This document shows, one piece after another, positions 62,481-64,000 of a stretch of 64,000 nt of DNA (position 1 is its first letter; the number at the start of each line of letters is the position of its first letter). The DNA comes from Dehalococcoidia bacterium (lineage in GTDB: Bacteria; Chloroflexota; Dehalococcoidia; Tepidiformales; Tepidiformaceae). The notes under the pieces were generated by a model. That model was given only the letters and a program-made list of their open reading frames with translations, was not told the origin of the DNA and did not search any database. A program made the position numbers and the translations under genes. Location: assembly GCA_003104995.1 (NCBI GenBank), contig PQAO01000020.1, positions 1 through 64,000 of the forward strand. Reading direction: 5' to 3'.

Positions 62481-63253
62481 TGAGCGAACTCGCCAACCTC
62501 CTCGATATCGCGCGCCGGGCAGCGGCCCTCGCCGGCGAGGTCATCATGCCCCTGTACGCCAGCGGGACCGCGGTCGAACTCAAGGCCGACCGCACCCCGG
62601 TCACCGCCGCCGATCGCAACGCAGAACTGGCCGTCCGCGAGTTCCTTGCCCGGGAGTGTCCGGGCCACGGAATCCTTGGCGAGGAGTTCGGCGAGTCACC
62701 CGGCGATGGACGCCACCGCTGGGTCCTCGACCCCATCGACGGCACCAAGTCGTTCGTCCATCACGTACCGCTCTTCGGCACGCTTATCGCCCTCGAGCGG
62801 GACGGCGTGCCGGTCGTGGGCGTGATCGCCTGCCACGCTGCTGGAGAGACCGCCTCGGCCGCCCGCGGGCTCGGTGCGTTCCTCAACGGCGAGCCCATCC
62901 ACGTCTCGGCGGTCGACCGGCTCGAGGACGCCACCGTCTCGATGACCTCGTACGCACGGACAGCTGCGATGCACCCGAAGGGGTTCGCCAGCCTGGTCTC
63001 CCAATGCGGGCTCGCCCGGGCGTGGGGTGATTGCTATGGCTACCTGATGGTCGCGGCAGGCCGGGCGGAAGTGATGCTGGACCCGGAGATGAGCATCTGG
63101 GACGCGGCTGCGCTCTACCCCGTCATCACCGAGGCGGGAGGCGGGTTCAGCCAGTGGGATGGGACGCCAGGCGTTGGTGGCTCGGTCGTAGCCACCAACG
63201 GCGTACTCCACGGGGCGGTCCTGGCGGCCCTTCGCGAAGACGCCGGACAATGA
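62480..63253 (+). CDS. hisN: inositol-monophosphatase-family phosphatase, HisN-like
   Basis: 257 residues. Mg-dependent, Li-sensitive phosphatase fold: ILGEEFG, WVLDPIDGTKSFVHHVPLFGTLIAL and SIWDAAALYPVITEAGG supply the metal ligands. The KSFVHHVPLFGTLIAL form is typical of the IMPase-type histidinol-phosphate phosphatase (HisN), so a role in histidine synthesis is likely but not proven. Coupled to the aldo/keto reductase. Confidence 0.85.
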   Translation: MSELANLLDIARRAAALAGEVIMPLYASGTAVELKADRTPVTAADRNAELAVREFLARECPGHGILGEEFGESPGDGRHRWVLDPIDGTKSFVHHVPLFGTLIALERDGVPVVGVIACHAAGETASAARGLGAFLNGEPIHVSAVDRLEDATVSMTSYARTAAMHPKGFASLVSQCGLARAWGDCYGYLMVAAGRAEVMLDPEMSIWDAAALYPVITEAGGGFSQWDGTPGVGGSVVATNGVLHGAVLAALREDAGQ

Positions 63254-63284
63254 AAGAGGACCCGCGCATTGGGGTCCTCTTTCA
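63251..63284. terminator. bidirectional terminator hairpin after hisN
   Basis: Perfect 13-bp stem TGAAAGAGGACCC/GGGTCCTCTTTCA that begins with the hisN stop codon; loop GCGCATTG. Followed by TTTG on the plus strand; on the minus strand the stem itself ends in A/T-rich pairs. It can serve both hisN and the convergent DUF5679 gene. Confidence 0.75.
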
Positions 63285-63315
63285 TTTGCTCGGTTAAGCA
63301 GAAACGGGCTGGCGA

Positions 63316-63456
63316 TCAGGCCTTGCCGATCTTGAACATCTTGGTGCTGCACACCGGGCAGACACCCTCGGTGGCGGGCTTACCGTTCTTCATGGTGATG
63401 GGCTTCGGGTCTTTCATCTCCCGTTTTTCCCGGCACTTGAGGCAGTAGGCTTCCAA
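63316..63456 (-). CDS. DUF5679 zinc-ribbon protein
   Basis: 46 residues from a TTG at 63456, fixed by an excellent AAGGAGGG site six bases upstream. YCLKCREKREMKDPKPITMKNGKPATEG and CPVCSTKMFKIG form one zinc ribbon with two CxxC knuckles. Family of tiny conserved proteins of unknown function. Confidence 0.88.
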   Translation of the reverse strand: MEAYCLKCREKREMKDPKPITMKNGKPATEGVCPVCSTKMFKIGKA

Positions 63457-63628
63457 GGGATCCCTCCTTCTTGAGTCCCGCCCGCGGGTCGGGCGGTTTA
63501 CTGGCAAATTGTTAGAGTGCCTACGCGGATACGCAGGTGAAGCCAGTTCCTCTGGCATGATCTGAGTGCATGGCCCCGATGTCAATACCAAAATTGAGTT
63601 TGAGCACGACATAATGCACTGATTTCGC

Positions 63629-64000
63629 CTAATTCGGCAGGTTCAGTACCTTCACGGGCCGGATCTCGCCCGAACCCGACACAGAACCCACGCCAAGGAA
63701 CTCGCCAGAGGTGGCGTAGATTCGGGCCACCGAGGCGGACATTCCGGCGCCCCCGCTGCTGTGGTGCATCAGCCCGTGAGCGAATCGCCGGCACCCGTCG
63801 GCCGCCAGGATCGCCGCCTCGTGGCCCCGCATGCCTTCATCGGCGGGGACCAGCAACTCCTCAAACGCGCCCCGCTCGGCCACCGCTTCGAGCCCCTCCA
63901 GGGTGGTTGCGGCTTCCACCCGGAACGGCCCGGCAGCGTGCCTCCGCAGGCTGCCGAGGTGCCCGCCGCAGCCCAGCGCGGCGCCGATGTCCCGGGCCAG
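63629..64000 (-). CDS. truB: tRNA pseudouridine(55) synthase TruB, C-terminal part
   Basis: 124 codons from the window edge to the stop. The edge reads LARDIGAALGCGGHLGSLRR, the TruB motif following the catalytic domain, then the AAGPFRVEAATTLEGLEA-type linker and a PUA-like C-terminal domain. The catalytic Asp region lies outside the window. Makes pseudouridine 55 in the tRNA T-arm. Confidence 0.85.
   Translation of the reverse strand: MARDIGAALGCGGHLGSLRRHAAGPFRVEAATTLEGLEAVAERGAFEELLVPADEGMRGHEAAILAADGCRRFAHGLMHHSSGGAGMSASVARIYATSGEFLGVGSVSGSGEIRPVKVLNLPN

Noticed and set aside
1-64000. CRISPR arrays, prophage, integrase or transposase genes, tRNA genes
   Set aside because: None seen: no regular repeat-spacer series, no integrase, transposase or phage structural motifs, and no tRNA T-arm context in the intergenic gaps.

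Overview
This is a GC-rich bacterial chromosome window with tightly packed genes, frequent 1-8 nt start/stop overlaps, many GTG and TTG starts and no tRNA, rRNA operon, CRISPR array or recognisable transposase. The best guess is a member of the Chloroflexota, possibly near Dehalococcoidia/Tepidiformia. That rests on a DUF2298 (Chlor_Arch_YYY) protein next to an Agl23-type protein, amidohydrolase and CrtC/DUF7064-like families common there, and overall gene style. It is an inference, not a phylogenetic result. Layout. 1-10.6 kb (minus strand): an apparent anaerobic or redox regulon. It holds two tandem molybdopterin oxidoreductase catalytic subunits of the Nar/ethylbenzene-dehydrogenase type, a peptide-type ABC importer (binding lipoprotein and two permeases, no ATPase in the window), and a Crp/Fnr regulator with a C-terminal cysteine cluster. 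Four near-identical palindromes (TATGAY-N4-RTCATA type) lie in front of the four transcription units, three or four of them about 41-45 bp upstream of a plausible start of transcription. 10.7-20.2 kb: an MFS exporter, a sodium symporter, an FtsX/LolD-type ABC exporter, FtsH, then lemA and htpX separated by a four-helix-bundle gene that is bracketed by inverted arrays of a 7-bp repeat. 20.2-30.2 kb: a stretch with two paralogous micropeptide genes, an HpaB-family flavoprotein, DinB-like and LON-domain proteins, nadA under two strong palindromic operators, a three-gene zinc-ribbon operon, and rnc-smc. 30.2-41.5 kb: a Uma2 nuclease, ftsY, and a coupled five-gene membrane/lipid-linked-sugar type operon (DUF2298, GT-C-like protein, Agl23-NHL fusion, AglD-like flippase, FAD oxidoreductase). 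41.8-50.4 kb: a FlgM-like protein, thioesterase, RNase P RNA, CnoX-like thioredoxin, DAHP synthase, CrtC-like protein, PAS protein, tyrosine phosphatase, M20 peptidase, YqeC and MobA. 50.4-58.2 kb: a ChlI/MoxR-like ATPase behind a strong promoter and GC-rich leader, GNAT and RNHCP proteins, an Arr rifamycin ADP-ribosyltransferase and the complete pyruvate (2-oxoacid) dehydrogenase operon lpd-E1alpha-E1beta-E2. 58.3-64 kb: a methyltransferase, a class III aminotransferase, small membrane proteins, an aldo/keto reductase coupled to a HisN-like phosphatase, a DUF5679 protein and the end of truB. The parts that look least ordinary are the palindrome-defined regulon with its Cys-tailed regulator, the repeat-bracketed four-helix cassette inside lemA-htpX, and the duplicated micropeptides at 20.4-20.6 kb.
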